Shown piece by piece: positions 7,108 to 14,759 of a stretch of DNA of 35,812 bases (position 1 is its first letter; the number at the start of each line of letters is the position of its first letter). A program made the translations under genes and the position numbers. This DNA is from Kutzneria sp. 744 (GTDB lineage Bacteria > Actinomycetota > Actinomycetes > Mycobacteriales > Pseudonocardiaceae): positions 8,325,920-8,361,731 of the forward strand of contig NZ_KK037166.1 of NCBI RefSeq assembly GCF_000568255.1, given 5' to 3'. Below the pieces are notes generated by a model. That model saw only the letters and a list, made by a program, of their open reading frames with translations. It did no database searches and had not been told where the DNA came from.

Positions 7108-7883
7108 TGTACCAGGGAACCATCGTCCCGCTGATCACGCCGCTCGACGGCGGCGCGGTGGCGGAGAAGGGCGTGCAGCGGCTGATCGAGTCGGTGCGCG
7201 GCGAGGTCACCGGCCTGATGCCCACGCTCAGCTCGGGTGAGGGCTGGGCCCTGTCCGAGCAGCAGTGGCTGGACATGGTGTCGTACACCATCCGACACGC
7301 CAACGGACTGCCGGTGCTGTCGGGCATCCAGCTGCCCGACACCAAGTCCGTGATCGAGCGATCGCTGGTGGCCGAGGACCTCGGCGTGTCGGCGGTGGTC
7401 GTCACGACGCCGTTCGGGGCGGACGTCAGCCAGGACGCGATCCTGGCGCACTACCGGGAACTGCGGGCCGCGGTGCAGGTGCCGATCTTCCTGTACAACG
7501 AGCAGGCCCTGTCCGGCAACCACATCGCCGTCGAGACGCTGCTGCGGATCTGCCAGCTGCCGGGCATCGCCGGCATCAAGGAGTCCAGCGGCGACGCGGC
7601 GCTGACCAGCCGGATCGCCGCCGAGCTGAGCATCCCGGTGTTCGAGGGCTGGGAGAACCTGCTGTCCGAGGTGACCGGCGTCGCCGGCCTCATCGGACCG
7701 CTGGCCAACCTGGAACCCGGGCTGTGCAACGCGATGCTGGCCGAGCCGTCGGCCGACCGGCAGGCGGCGATCAACGCGGCGTGCGAGAAGTACGGCGTGT
7801 TCAAGGACGACTGGTACCGCTGGGTGAAGCAGGAGCTGCGGAGCCGGGGCGTGATCGACAGCGACGAGGTGGTCGCGACATGA
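7107..7883 (+). CDS. rohR: DHDPS/N-acetylneuraminate lyase-family retro-aldolase, RohR-like
   Basis: The 258-residue TIM-barrel protein has GTIVPLITPL at the N-terminus, LYNE with Y130, and GIKESSGD with the Schiff-base lysine K158, the hallmark of the dihydrodipicolinate synthase family. The substrate-carboxylate loop usually reading TTGE is SSGEGW here, and YNxP is YNEQ, so it is not a housekeeping DapA. The protein is also shorter than DapA (about 290). In the azomycin pathway the homologue RohR cleaves 4-hydroxy-2-ketoarginine to pyruvate and guanidinoacetaldehyde. Start and stop overlap both neighbours. Confidence 0.85.
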   Translation: MYQGTIVPLITPLDGGAVAEKGVQRLIESVRGEVTGLMPTLSSGEGWALSEQQWLDMVSYTIRHANGLPVLSGIQLPDTKSVIERSLVAEDLGVSAVVVTTPFGADVSQDAILAHYRELRAAVQVPIFLYNEQALSGNHIAVETLLRICQLPGIAGIKESSGDAALTSRIAAELSIPVFEGWENLLSEVTGVAGLIGPLANLEPGLCNAMLAEPSADRQAAINAACEKYGVFKDDWYRWVKQELRSRGVIDSDEVVAT

Positions 7884-8692
7884 TGCGCCGGCTCTACCAG
7901 CTCAACCGGTCGGTGCCGACCGCGCAGGAGTACGCCGAGATCCTGGAGATCGAGGAGAAGTGGCTGGGGCAGCGCATCTGCGAGCTCACCGCCGCGGCGC
8001 CGCACTTCGCCAGCCGCACCGCGTTGTTCACCGCGCTGTCGGAGCGATTACGGGACGAGGAAGCGGCCGGGTCCGAGGCCGACGCGTACATCGCGGAGCA
8101 CGCCACCCTGGAGCAGTTCAAGGTGATCGTGGGCGAGTTCGCGGTCGACGGGCTCGTGGAGTCGTTGTCCCACTTGCCGATCGTGCCGCGGCTGCCCCAC
8201 CGGGCCGGCATGTCCGTGTTCCGGGTGCTGATCGACGAGCTCGGCTGCGGCAACGTCGAGCAGGCGCACTCCCAGCTGTACCGGGATCTGCTGACCGAGC
8301 TGGACATGAGCACCGACCTGGAGTCCTATCTGGACGGCGGGAACGAGGAGAGCTACGCCTACGTCAACCTGTTCCACTGGTTGGCCCGGCGGGCCCCGGC
8401 CCCGGAGACGTTCCTCGGCGCCTACGCGTACTTCGAGTCCAGCGTGCTGTTCGCCTTCAAGTGCTACGCGGTCGCGGCCAAGCGACTCGGGATCAGCCAC
8501 GACAAGTACTACACCGAGCACCTGTACATCGACGACTTCCACAGCAAGCAGATGCGCACCGCGCTGATGGAGCTCGACGCCGAGCGGGGGCTCGACCTGG
8601 CCAAGGTGTGGGCCGGGGTGGAGCTGACCAGCGAGGTCGCCGCCACCGCGACCGAGGCCGCCGTGGCCAAGGCCCGAGAGGTGGCCCCGTGA
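7880..8692 (+). CDS. rohS: Heme-oxygenase-like diiron N-oxygenase, RohS-like (2-aminoimidazole to azomycin)
   Basis: The 270-residue all-helical protein carries the metal-ligand set of heme-oxygenase-like diiron oxidases: E86 (VGEFAVDGLVES), E120 and H130 in DELGCGNVEQAH, E186 in YFESSVL, and H214-x3-D218-x2-H221 in EHLYIDDFH. This spacing resembles that of N-oxygenases such as the central domain of SznF. In azomycin biosynthesis RohS oxidises 2-aminoimidazole to 2-nitroimidazole. All ligands are present, so the enzyme looks functional. The first of two adjacent ATGs (7880) overlaps the aldolase stop as ATGA; the second (7883) is an equally possible start. It is the signature gene that makes a nitro product likely. 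Confidence 0.9.
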   Translation: MMRRLYQLNRSVPTAQEYAEILEIEEKWLGQRICELTAAAPHFASRTALFTALSERLRDEEAAGSEADAYIAEHATLEQFKVIVGEFAVDGLVESLSHLPIVPRLPHRAGMSVFRVLIDELGCGNVEQAHSQLYRDLLTELDMSTDLESYLDGGNEESYAYVNLFHWLARRAPAPETFLGAYAYFESSVLFAFKCYAVAAKRLGISHDKYYTEHLYIDDFHSKQMRTALMELDAERGLDLAKVWAGVELTSEVAATATEAAVAKAREVAP

Positions 8693-8943
8693 TCGGCCGA
8701 CGGACCGGGTCGGACGTCCTCAGACCCCTCGGTGAGCACGAGGTCCTGGTGACCGCGGGCGGCCGGCACATCGTGGTGCCGGCCGCCTGCCCTCACCGCG
8801 GCGGACGGCTGCGTTACGGCTACGTGGACGAGAAGCGGCTGCGCATCACCTGCCCGCTGCACTTCGCGACCTTCGACCTGTGCACGGGGGAACGGGTGGC
8901 GGGTCCGGACTGCGCCGCCCTGCCGGTGAGGGAGGCCGAATGA
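8689..8943 (+). CDS. rohT: Small Rieske [2Fe-2S] protein, RohT-like
   Basis: This 84-residue protein starts at a GTG that overlaps the N-oxygenase stop (GTGA). It contains a complete Rieske cluster motif, CPH (C34, H36) and CPLH (C55, H58), but no catalytic-oxygenase domain. It is probably a ferredoxin that supplies electrons to the diiron N-oxygenase, which must be re-reduced between turnovers. A Rieske protein occupies the same place in the azomycin cluster. It overlaps the permease start by four bases (ATGA). Confidence 0.85.
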   Translation: MIGRRTGSDVLRPLGEHEVLVTAGGRHIVVPAACPHRGGRLRYGYVDEKRLRITCPLHFATFDLCTGERVAGPDCAALPVREAE

Positions 8944-10376
8944 GCGACACCGAGAAGGCCGGCAGGCTGGAAGCCCATGGCATTGACGTGATCCCGGAGG
9001 GGGAGCGCGTCTCGCGGCCGTCGGACTTCCTGTGGATCTGGCACTCCGCGCAGTTCTCCTTCGGCACGGTCGTGCTCGGCGCGCTGCCGGTGGTCTTCGG
9101 GCTGGGCTGGTGGGCCAGCGTCACGGCGATCACCGCCGGCCTGGTGCTGGGCGTGGCCCTGGTGGCGCCGGTGGTGTTGTTCGGGCTGCGGACCGGCACC
9201 AACGACGCCATCGCCAGCGGGGCGCACTTCGGGGTCAGGGGCCGGGTGGTCACGAACGTGATCACCATCGGCGTGGGGCTGGGGTTCTTCGCCATCACGG
9301 TGTGGACCGGCGGCACCGCGGTGATGGTGGCCGGCCACCGGATGTTCGGCACACCAACGGGTTCGGCGGCGCTGGCGGCCACGATGCCGGTCGTGGCGGT
9401 GGCGGTGATCCTGGTCGCGGTGTACGGCCACGCCACGCTGATCGCGATGTACAAGATCACGGCGGTGGTGGGCGGCCTGGTCGTGCTGGGCATGGTTGCG
9501 GTGCTGGCGCCGCAGTTCTCCGCCGACTACGCCGGCGGCGACTACGCGCTGGGCAGCTTCTGGGCGACCTGGCTGCTGTCGGCGCTCGTGGCGACCTCGG
9601 TGCCGTTGTCCTACGCCACTTTCCAGGGCGACTACAGCCGCTACTTCCCGGCGAACACCAAGGCGTCCAAGCTGATGCTGTGGAACGGCGGGTCGCTGCT
9701 GCTCAGCTGCCTGCTGGCGTTGCTGGCCGGCGCCTACGTCACCACGGTGTTCCAGGACAAGACCCAGCCGTGGGTGCAGTCGCTGACCGACTCGGTGCCG
9801 GTCTGGTTCGCCGTGGTGGTTATCCTGTTCGGCTTCGTCGGCTCGTTCCCGCAGGGCTCGCTGTGCGTGTACGCCGCCGGCCTGTCGGCCAACTCGATCT
9901 TCTGGCGCAAGTCGCGGGCGTTCGCCACGATCCTGGTGTCGGTGCTGGGCTTCGTGTTGCTGTACGTGGGAACCATGGTGTTCGACACCGTCGACTCGAT
10001 GGCCGCCTTCGTCACCATGCTGCTGGTCGCGGTGTCGCCGTGGGCGGCAGTGATGATCATCGGCTACCGGCACCACCAGGGCGCATACCACGCGGCCGAT
10101 CTCGGGGCCTTCGCCACCGGCGGCGGCGGAAGGTACTGGTACCGCAACGGATACAATCCCAGGGCGATCGCCGCGATGGCGCTAGGCGTGGTGGTCGGCG
10201 TGCTCTCGGTCGGCAACGCCGTCTACATGGGACCGATCGCCGAGCTGCTGGGCGGGCTGGACCTGAGCTGCCTCACGTCGTTCGCGGCCACGGCCGTGGC
10301 CTACGCGCTGCTGCTGCGGGCCTACCCGGAGAAAACGGCCGCACAGCGGGAAAATCCGGTTCTGGCTGGGGTGTGA
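8940..10376 (+). CDS. NCS1-family (cytosine/purine/allantoin-type) permease
   Basis: The 478-residue protein has about twelve hydrophobic helices and the usual NCS1 opening: a cytosolic segment (SRPSDFLWIWHSAQFSFG), GLRTGTNDAIASGAHFGVRGR and, in the middle, SYATFQGDYSRYFP, which resembles the NCS1 DYxRY signature. NCS1 carriers normally move nucleobases or hydantoins with protons or sodium. Since 2-nitroimidazole and 2-aminoimidazole are small planar N-heterocycles of similar shape, this member may move the product or an intermediate. Its ATG overlaps the Rieske stop and its own stop is one base before the next ATG, so it is an integral operon member. Confidence 0.88.
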   Translation: MSDTEKAGRLEAHGIDVIPEGERVSRPSDFLWIWHSAQFSFGTVVLGALPVVFGLGWWASVTAITAGLVLGVALVAPVVLFGLRTGTNDAIASGAHFGVRGRVVTNVITIGVGLGFFAITVWTGGTAVMVAGHRMFGTPTGSAALAATMPVVAVAVILVAVYGHATLIAMYKITAVVGGLVVLGMVAVLAPQFSADYAGGDYALGSFWATWLLSALVATSVPLSYATFQGDYSRYFPANTKASKLMLWNGGSLLLSCLLALLAGAYVTTVFQDKTQPWVQSLTDSVPVWFAVVVILFGFVGSFPQGSLCVYAAGLSANSIFWRKSRAFATILVSVLGFVLLYVGTMVFDTVDSMAAFVTMLLVAVSPWAAVMIIGYRHHQGAYHAADLGAFATGGGGRYWYRNGYNPRAIAAMALGVVVGVLSVGNAVYMGPIAELLGGLDLSCLTSFAATAVAYALLLRAYPEKTAAQRENPVLAGV

Positions 10377-10377
10377 G

Positions 10378-11076
10378 ATGGACCAGACGCGTTATCCCAC
10401 GAGCCCGGAGACCATCGTCGTCTTCACCGACCTGAACTGCTCCTTCGCGCACCTGGCCGTGTACAAGCTGCACGAGGCCCGCTGCCGGCTGGGCCTGGAG
10501 GGGCGGATCTCCTTCGACCACAGGGCGTTTCCGCTGGAGCTGTTCAACCTCACGGTGAACGAGCGGCCCGGCGTGGACTCGGAGGTGGCGGTCGTCGGCG
10601 GCATCGAGCCGAATGCCGGCTGGCGGCTGTGGCAGGGCCCGGACTGGACGTACCCGGTGACGATGCTGCCGGCGCTGGAGGCCGTGCAGGCGGCCAAGCG
10701 GCAGGGCTGGCAGGCCAGCGAGCGGCTGGATCTGGCCCTGCGTCAGGCGTTCTGGGCGCAGGGACGGTGCATCAGCATGCGGCACGTGATTCTGGACGTC
10801 GCCGAGGGCACGAAGGCCGTCGACGTCAAGGAGTTGGCCGCCGATCTGGACACCGGCCGGGCCCGGGCCGACGTGATGGCGCAGTTCGAGGCGGCCCGGG
10901 AGGGGCGGGTGAACTGCAGCCCGCACGTGTTCCTCGCCGACGGCACCGACGAGGCCAATCCGGGCGTGCGGGTGGACTGGGTGAACGGCGGTTTCGGCAT
11001 CGGCTACCCCGTGATCGAGGCCTACGACCCCACGGTGTTCGACCGCCTGCTCTGCCACGCCGCGTCACTGCTGTGA
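10378..11076 (+). CDS. DsbA-fold (thioredoxin-like) family protein ending the roh operon
   Basis: The 232-residue protein is a clear paralogue of the one at 4438-5112. TDLNCSFAH (C21) replaces the CxxC motif, with the same single cysteine and the same NCSPHVFLADGTD loop. By eye roughly half of the positions are identical over the full length. The ATG lies one base after the permease stop. It may act on a pathway intermediate, as a glutathione- or mycothiol-transferase-like or isomerase-like enzyme of the DsbA fold, or protect against the nitro compound. Neither copy has a signal peptide. Confidence 0.85.
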   Translation: MDQTRYPTSPETIVVFTDLNCSFAHLAVYKLHEARCRLGLEGRISFDHRAFPLELFNLTVNERPGVDSEVAVVGGIEPNAGWRLWQGPDWTYPVTMLPALEAVQAAKRQGWQASERLDLALRQAFWAQGRCISMRHVILDVAEGTKAVDVKELAADLDTGRARADVMAQFEAAREGRVNCSPHVFLADGTDEANPGVRVDWVNGGFGIGYPVIEAYDPTVFDRLLCHAASLL

Positions 11077-11093
11077 CGTGGTGGCCCGAACCA

Positions 11094-11126
11094 CCGGCTG
11101 AACGGTTCGCCACACCGTTCAGCCGG
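11094..11126 (+). terminator. Hairpin terminator after the roh operon
   Basis: A perfect 12-bp stem CCGGCTGAACGG / CCGTTCAGCCGG encloses nine bases. Flanking AACCAC and GTGGTT can extend it. There is no T tract, as is common for actinomycete hairpin terminators. Confidence 0.7.
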
Positions 11127-11141
11127 TCCTGTGGTTGACAC

Positions 11142-11290
11142 ATGACAATTCACGACCAACGCCGCGCCCTGGTCGTCGGCCTGGGCATCAGCGGCCTGGC
11201 GACCGCGAAGCAGCTGTCCGAATCGGGGTGGCGGACCGTCGTCGTGGAACGGGCTCCGGCCCGGCGCGGCGACGGTTACTTCCCGACCTG
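11142..11290 (+). pseudogene. N-terminal remnant of an FAD-dependent oxidoreductase/monooxygenase
   Basis: The 48-codon frame reads ALVVGLGISGLATAKQLSES followed by WRTVVVERAP, the GxGxxG dinucleotide-binding fold and the acidic end of its second strand, and then stops after GDGYFPT. Aromatic hydroxylases of this class are 400-500 residues long, so only the first tenth remains. The next 170 bp up to the TetR remnant include an open stretch (GFEPLPGLAPEDGEF and onwards) that I do not recognise; it may be debris of the same or another gene. Confidence 0.6.
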
Positions 11291-11460
11291 ACCACCCACG
11301 ACGGCGGGTTCGAGCCGCTGCCCGGACTCGCCCCGGAGGACGGCGAGTTCCGCCGGCCGCCGGCGGTCCACACGCGCAAAGCCCGCGGGCCCGAGCGCGG
11401 CTTCGCCATGAAGGACTACGACATCGCCGCCGCCCGAGTGGCCACAGTGGACGGAGAAGG

Positions 11461-12179
11461 ATGAGGCACGATCCCGCCAAGACCGAGCGGATTCTCGCGG
11501 TGTCACGGGAACTCGTGCTGAGTCGGGGCGTGCGCAACGTCAGCGTCTCCGACATCGCCCGCCCGGGCCCACATCGGGCGGGGCACGCTGTACCCTGTAC
11601 TGGAAGACCAAGGAAGACCTGTTCGTCGAGCTGGTCGCCCGCGACTACGTGGCCGCCACCGACGAGTACATCGACGCGCTGGCCGAGAATCCCGGCGTCG
11701 TCGGTCCACATCGGATGCTGCCCGCGATGGTCGAGTCCGGACTGCGGCACGCCTTCGTGCGAGCGGTGCAGACCGCCGACCTGGACACCTTGGGCCTGCT
11801 CGGCCAGCACGAGAAGACCCGGGCGCTGCTCGGCGTGCTGGGTCCCGGCCGGATGTCCGCCGCCCTGCTGCCGATCTGGCGCCGGCACGGCTTCGCCCGC
11901 ACGGACTGGCCCGTGGCCGAACAGGAATACGTGATCCGGGCCGTGAACGCCGGGTTCTACTCCCTCGCCGTCAACACCGATGCCGTGCTGCACCCTGACG
12001 GTTTCGACACCGGAGCCGTGTTCGCCAGTTCGGTGCACGCCGTTCTCGACGCGCCGGGTGTGACGCCGGATGTCGAACCGGCCGCCGCCGAGGCCCGGGA
12101 ACTGCTGATCGGGCACCGCAACGCCGTCGTCGAATCGCTTTCGCTCGCCCACCACGCGAGCCGATCCCTGAAACCGTGA
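11461..12179 (+). pseudogene. TetR-family regulator with two single-base insertions
   Basis: The reading frame begins MRHDPAKTERILAVSRELVLSRG and continues to SVSDIAR. One extra C in the run at 11562-11564 moves it to a frame reading AHIGRGTLY. A second extra C at 11593-11595 moves it to the frame reading YWKTKEDLFVELVARDYV and on to the end. Removing both restores a canonical TetR helix-turn-helix (DIARRAHIGRGTLYLYWKTK) and a 238-residue protein. Both lesions are CC to CCC, so either slippage has killed the gene or the assembly has homopolymer errors. The adjacent FAD-oxidoreductase stub favours true decay. Confidence 0.75.
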
Positions 12180-12392
12180 AACGCGGCACCCCGATGGTCC
12201 ACGACCCCGAACTGGCCGGTCAGGTGCCACAGGATCCCGCTTCGCCGGCCTCGACGTCCCCGGCCGCCGAACGCCTCATGAGCTGCGCGACGCTATCGCG
12301 CGGACCTCACGGCGCTGGCCGTCGACCCCGTGACGGCCGCGCCCGACGAACTGCCGAGGCGGCCGTGGTGCTCACGATGGTCGACGGCGAGG

Positions 12393-13217
12393 TCACCAGC
12401 GGGTGACGAGCTTGTCCAGGACCGCCCCGGCCATCAGGCAGTACCCGGCCGGGTTGGGGTGGATGTTCGGGCCGACCGGGGGCGGCTGGCACATGAACGT
12501 GTCGTGGCAGATGGTGGCCACGTTCAACGGAATCCCGTCCGCGCCGGGCGTGAAGTCCGTGGTGTGGAAAGCGGATTCCACGTCGGCCACCGGCACGTTG
12601 TGCTGGCCGTAGGCGGCGGCGAGAATGCCGTTGACCTGCTGCGTCAGCGGCACCGACTGCCGGGCCAGCTGCTGGCCGGCGTCACCCTGGAGGAACGCGG
12701 CGAGGAACGGGTCGTACAGGTTGAGGCCGACGAACTTGGCGTAGGGGGCGACGGCCTTGAGCCGGTCGAGGATGACCGGCAGGTTGGCCTGGATCGCGCC
12801 GACACCCTGGGCGAGGCAGGTCATGTCGATCCCGGTCGCCGTCGCGCAGTTCTCCACGTCGGTGGCGCCGATGACGATGGTGATCAACGCGACCCGATTG
12901 CGGTGCGCGGTCAGGAAGTTGACGGCGGCGTCGAGTTGAGACTTCGCGCCGGGATAGGTGCAGACGCCGCCGCCGATCATGCTGGTGGTGGTCTCGGCCG
13001 GGCAGCCGAGCTCGGTCAGCCGCAGTCCGTGGGCGAGGTCGTGGTCGAAGCCCTGGGCGGTGGGGTGGCCGACACCCTGGGCGTCGGGTTGGAAGCCGAC
13101 CGACAGAGAATCGCCCAGCGACAGGTAGATCGGGGCGGGGGATGCCGACGCGGCCGTTCCGGTGGCCAGCACCAGCGCGGCGGCCGACGCCGACGCCAGC
13201 AGCCATTTCTTGAGCAT
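12393..13217 (-). CDS. Secreted SGNH/GDSL-family hydrolase
   Basis: The 274-residue precursor starts with a clear Sec signal peptide (MLKKWLLASASAAALVLATG, cleavage likely after ASA at about 25). Block I is YLSLGDSLSVG with nucleophile S37. Block III reads GATD instead of GxND. The C-terminal histidine H253 is in NIHPNPAGY, but the acidic residue three positions before it is proline. Several cysteine pairs suggest disulfides in the exported protein. Similar exported actinomycete SGNH enzymes act as lipases or esterases. The start at 13217 is preceded by GGAGAT. It is divergent from the carboxylesterase gene. Confidence 0.85.
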   Translation of the reverse strand: MLKKWLLASASAAALVLATGTAASASPAPIYLSLGDSLSVGFQPDAQGVGHPTAQGFDHDLAHGLRLTELGCPAETTTSMIGGGVCTYPGAKSQLDAAVNFLTAHRNRVALITIVIGATDVENCATATGIDMTCLAQGVGAIQANLPVILDRLKAVAPYAKFVGLNLYDPFLAAFLQGDAGQQLARQSVPLTQQVNGILAAAYGQHNVPVADVESAFHTTDFTPGADGIPLNVATICHDTFMCQPPPVGPNIHPNPAGYCLMAGAVLDKLVTRW

Positions 13218-13326
13218 GGGATCTCCGTTCAGGACAGGTGACGGCGACGCTATGTGCGGCTCGGACGGCCGGCAAGGGAACGGACGCGGATGCCGGTCGT
13301 GACTGCACGGGCGGCCGGACTGTGTT

Positions 13327-13376
13327 CGTACGGGTAGTTTTGACTGATCGGAAGACGGGGAAGTGGTTCCCGTACG
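13327..13376. repeat. Inverted repeat CGTACGGG ... CCCGTACG upstream of the carboxylesterase
   Basis: Two perfect 8-bp arms at 13327-13334 and 13369-13376 are separated by 34 bp in the divergent promoter region. They might be half-sites for a regulator of either gene; nothing else supports this. Confidence 0.3.
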
Positions 13377-13400
13377 GTCACGGCTGATAGAAAAGCGGCC

Positions 13401-14690
13401 ATGCGCGATGCTGTGGTCCATACCTTGGCCGGCGACGTCCGAGGCCGGTGGACGGACGAGGTGTCGAGCTTTCTCGGCATTCCCTACGCCGCCGCGCCCT
13501 TCGGACCTCGCCGCTTCCGCGCCCCGGCTCCGGTGACGCCGTGGACCGGCGTCCGCGATGCGCTGGAGTTCGGGCCGACCCCGCCCGGCGCGGGCCTGAT
13601 CCCGGGCGGCGACCCGTTCCCGGATCCCAAGATCCCCGGCGAGGACTGCCTCAACCTCAACGTGTGGACGCCGGCGCTGACCGGGAAGCGACCGGTGCTG
13701 GTGTGGATTCCCGGCGGCGGCAACGTGATGGGCTCGGCCGCGCAGGCCGTGTACGACGGGGCCGCGTTCGCCCGTGACGGCGTGGTGCTGGTGTCGATCA
13801 ACCACCGGCTCGGCGCGGAAGGTTTCGCCCACCTGCCGGACGCCCCGGCCAACCGGGGCCTGCGCGACCAGATCGCCGCCCTGGAGTGGGTGCGGGACAA
13901 CATCTCCGCCTTCGGTGGCGACCCGGCCAACGTCACAGTGGCTGGGCTGTCAGCCGGGGCCGGATCCGTGATGTCGTTGCTGTCGTTGGACACCGGGCTG
14001 TTCCGGCGGGCGATCATCCAAAGTGGCCTGTTGCGCGGTGCGCACGCTCCCGAGGACGCCGCCCTGGTCGCCGCCCGGATCGCCCGGCACGCGGGGGTCG
14101 AGGCGACGGCCCAGGCGTTGAGCGCCATTGATCCGGAGACTCTGGCCGGTATCGCCCTTGCCGTGTACGGGGAGTTGCAGGCCAACCCGGATCCGGCGGT
14201 GTGGGGCGCCACGACCACGGGCTCCGCCCTGGCCTTCAGCACGGTCGTCGATGGCTCGTTGGTGATAGTTGACCCGTGGCAACGCGTTCTCGACGGATCG
14301 GGCCAGGAGGTGGACCTGATGGTCGGCTGCGCCTCGGACGAGCTGCTCCGCATGCTGCCCGGCGCCGCCGATGTCGCCGCCACGTTGACCCAGGCCCTGT
14401 TCCGCGGGCCCATTCATGAGATGGCCGAGCACCGTCCCGGTCGGACCTTCGTCTACGAGTTCGCCTGGCGCTCACCGCTTCCCGGCGTCGGCGCGGCCCA
14501 CGGCCTGGACATCGGCTTCGTCTTCGACACCCTCGGCCACTCCGCGCTGGAGGGTGACGCGCCGCCACAGGATCTCGCCGACACCATGCACCAGGCCTGG
14601 ATCTCGTTCGCCCGCGACGGGGCGCCGGGCTGGTCGGAGTTCCCGTCGGTGATGCGCTTCGACACCCCGGTCGAAATCGTGGCCCGGTAA
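13401..14690 (+). CDS. Type-B carboxylesterase
   Basis: The 429-residue protein follows the carboxylesterase B pattern: FLGIPYAAAPFGPRRFRAP, EDCLNLNVWTP, VLVWIPGGGNVMGS (oxyanion hole), RDNISAFGGDPANVTVAGLSAGAGS with the nucleophile serine in GLSAG, and AAHGLDIGFVFD containing the probable catalytic histidine. The nucleophile elbow has Leu where GESAG has Glu, an acceptable variant. It has no signal peptide and is shorter than the usual 500 residues, missing part of the C-terminal region. It hydrolyses esters; the substrate is unknown. It is followed after about 70 bp by the AfsR-like regulator. Confidence 0.88.
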   Translation: MRDAVVHTLAGDVRGRWTDEVSSFLGIPYAAAPFGPRRFRAPAPVTPWTGVRDALEFGPTPPGAGLIPGGDPFPDPKIPGEDCLNLNVWTPALTGKRPVLVWIPGGGNVMGSAAQAVYDGAAFARDGVVLVSINHRLGAEGFAHLPDAPANRGLRDQIAALEWVRDNISAFGGDPANVTVAGLSAGAGSVMSLLSLDTGLFRRAIIQSGLLRGAHAPEDAALVAARIARHAGVEATAQALSAIDPETLAGIALAVYGELQANPDPAVWGATTTGSALAFSTVVDGSLVIVDPWQRVLDGSGQEVDLMVGCASDELLRMLPGAADVAATLTQALFRGPIHEMAEHRPGRTFVYEFAWRSPLPGVGAAHGLDIGFVFDTLGHSALEGDAPPQDLADTMHQAWISFARDGAPGWSEFPSVMRFDTPVEIVAR

Positions 14691-14759
14691 GGAAACGGAA
14701 ACATCCGGGGCACCCTCGCGTTGCTAGGCTGGCAACGAGGACCGAAGGGAGGACACCGG

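Noticed and set aside
5418-7883. Enduracididine biosynthesis (MppP with partners)
   Set aside because: The PLP enzyme resembles MppP, but no MppQ- or MppR-type gene is present, and the aldolase, diiron N-oxygenase and Rieske genes fit azomycin instead.
7107-7883. Housekeeping DapA (lysine biosynthesis)
   Set aside because: The active-site loop TTGE and the YNxP motif are changed and the gene is embedded in the roh operon.
8820-10091. Minus-strand open frame opposite the permease
   Set aside because: Low-complexity His/Arg/Gln-rich shadow of the NCS1 gene.
12180-12392. Possible gene between the TetR remnant and the SGNH gene
   Set aside because: Short open stretches only, no start with a ribosome-binding site and no family resemblance; perhaps further debris.
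14721-14759. ATG 14721 as start of the AfsR-like gene
   Set aside because: No ribosome-binding site and the added residues are unlike the family; GTG 14760 has GGAGG at the right distance.
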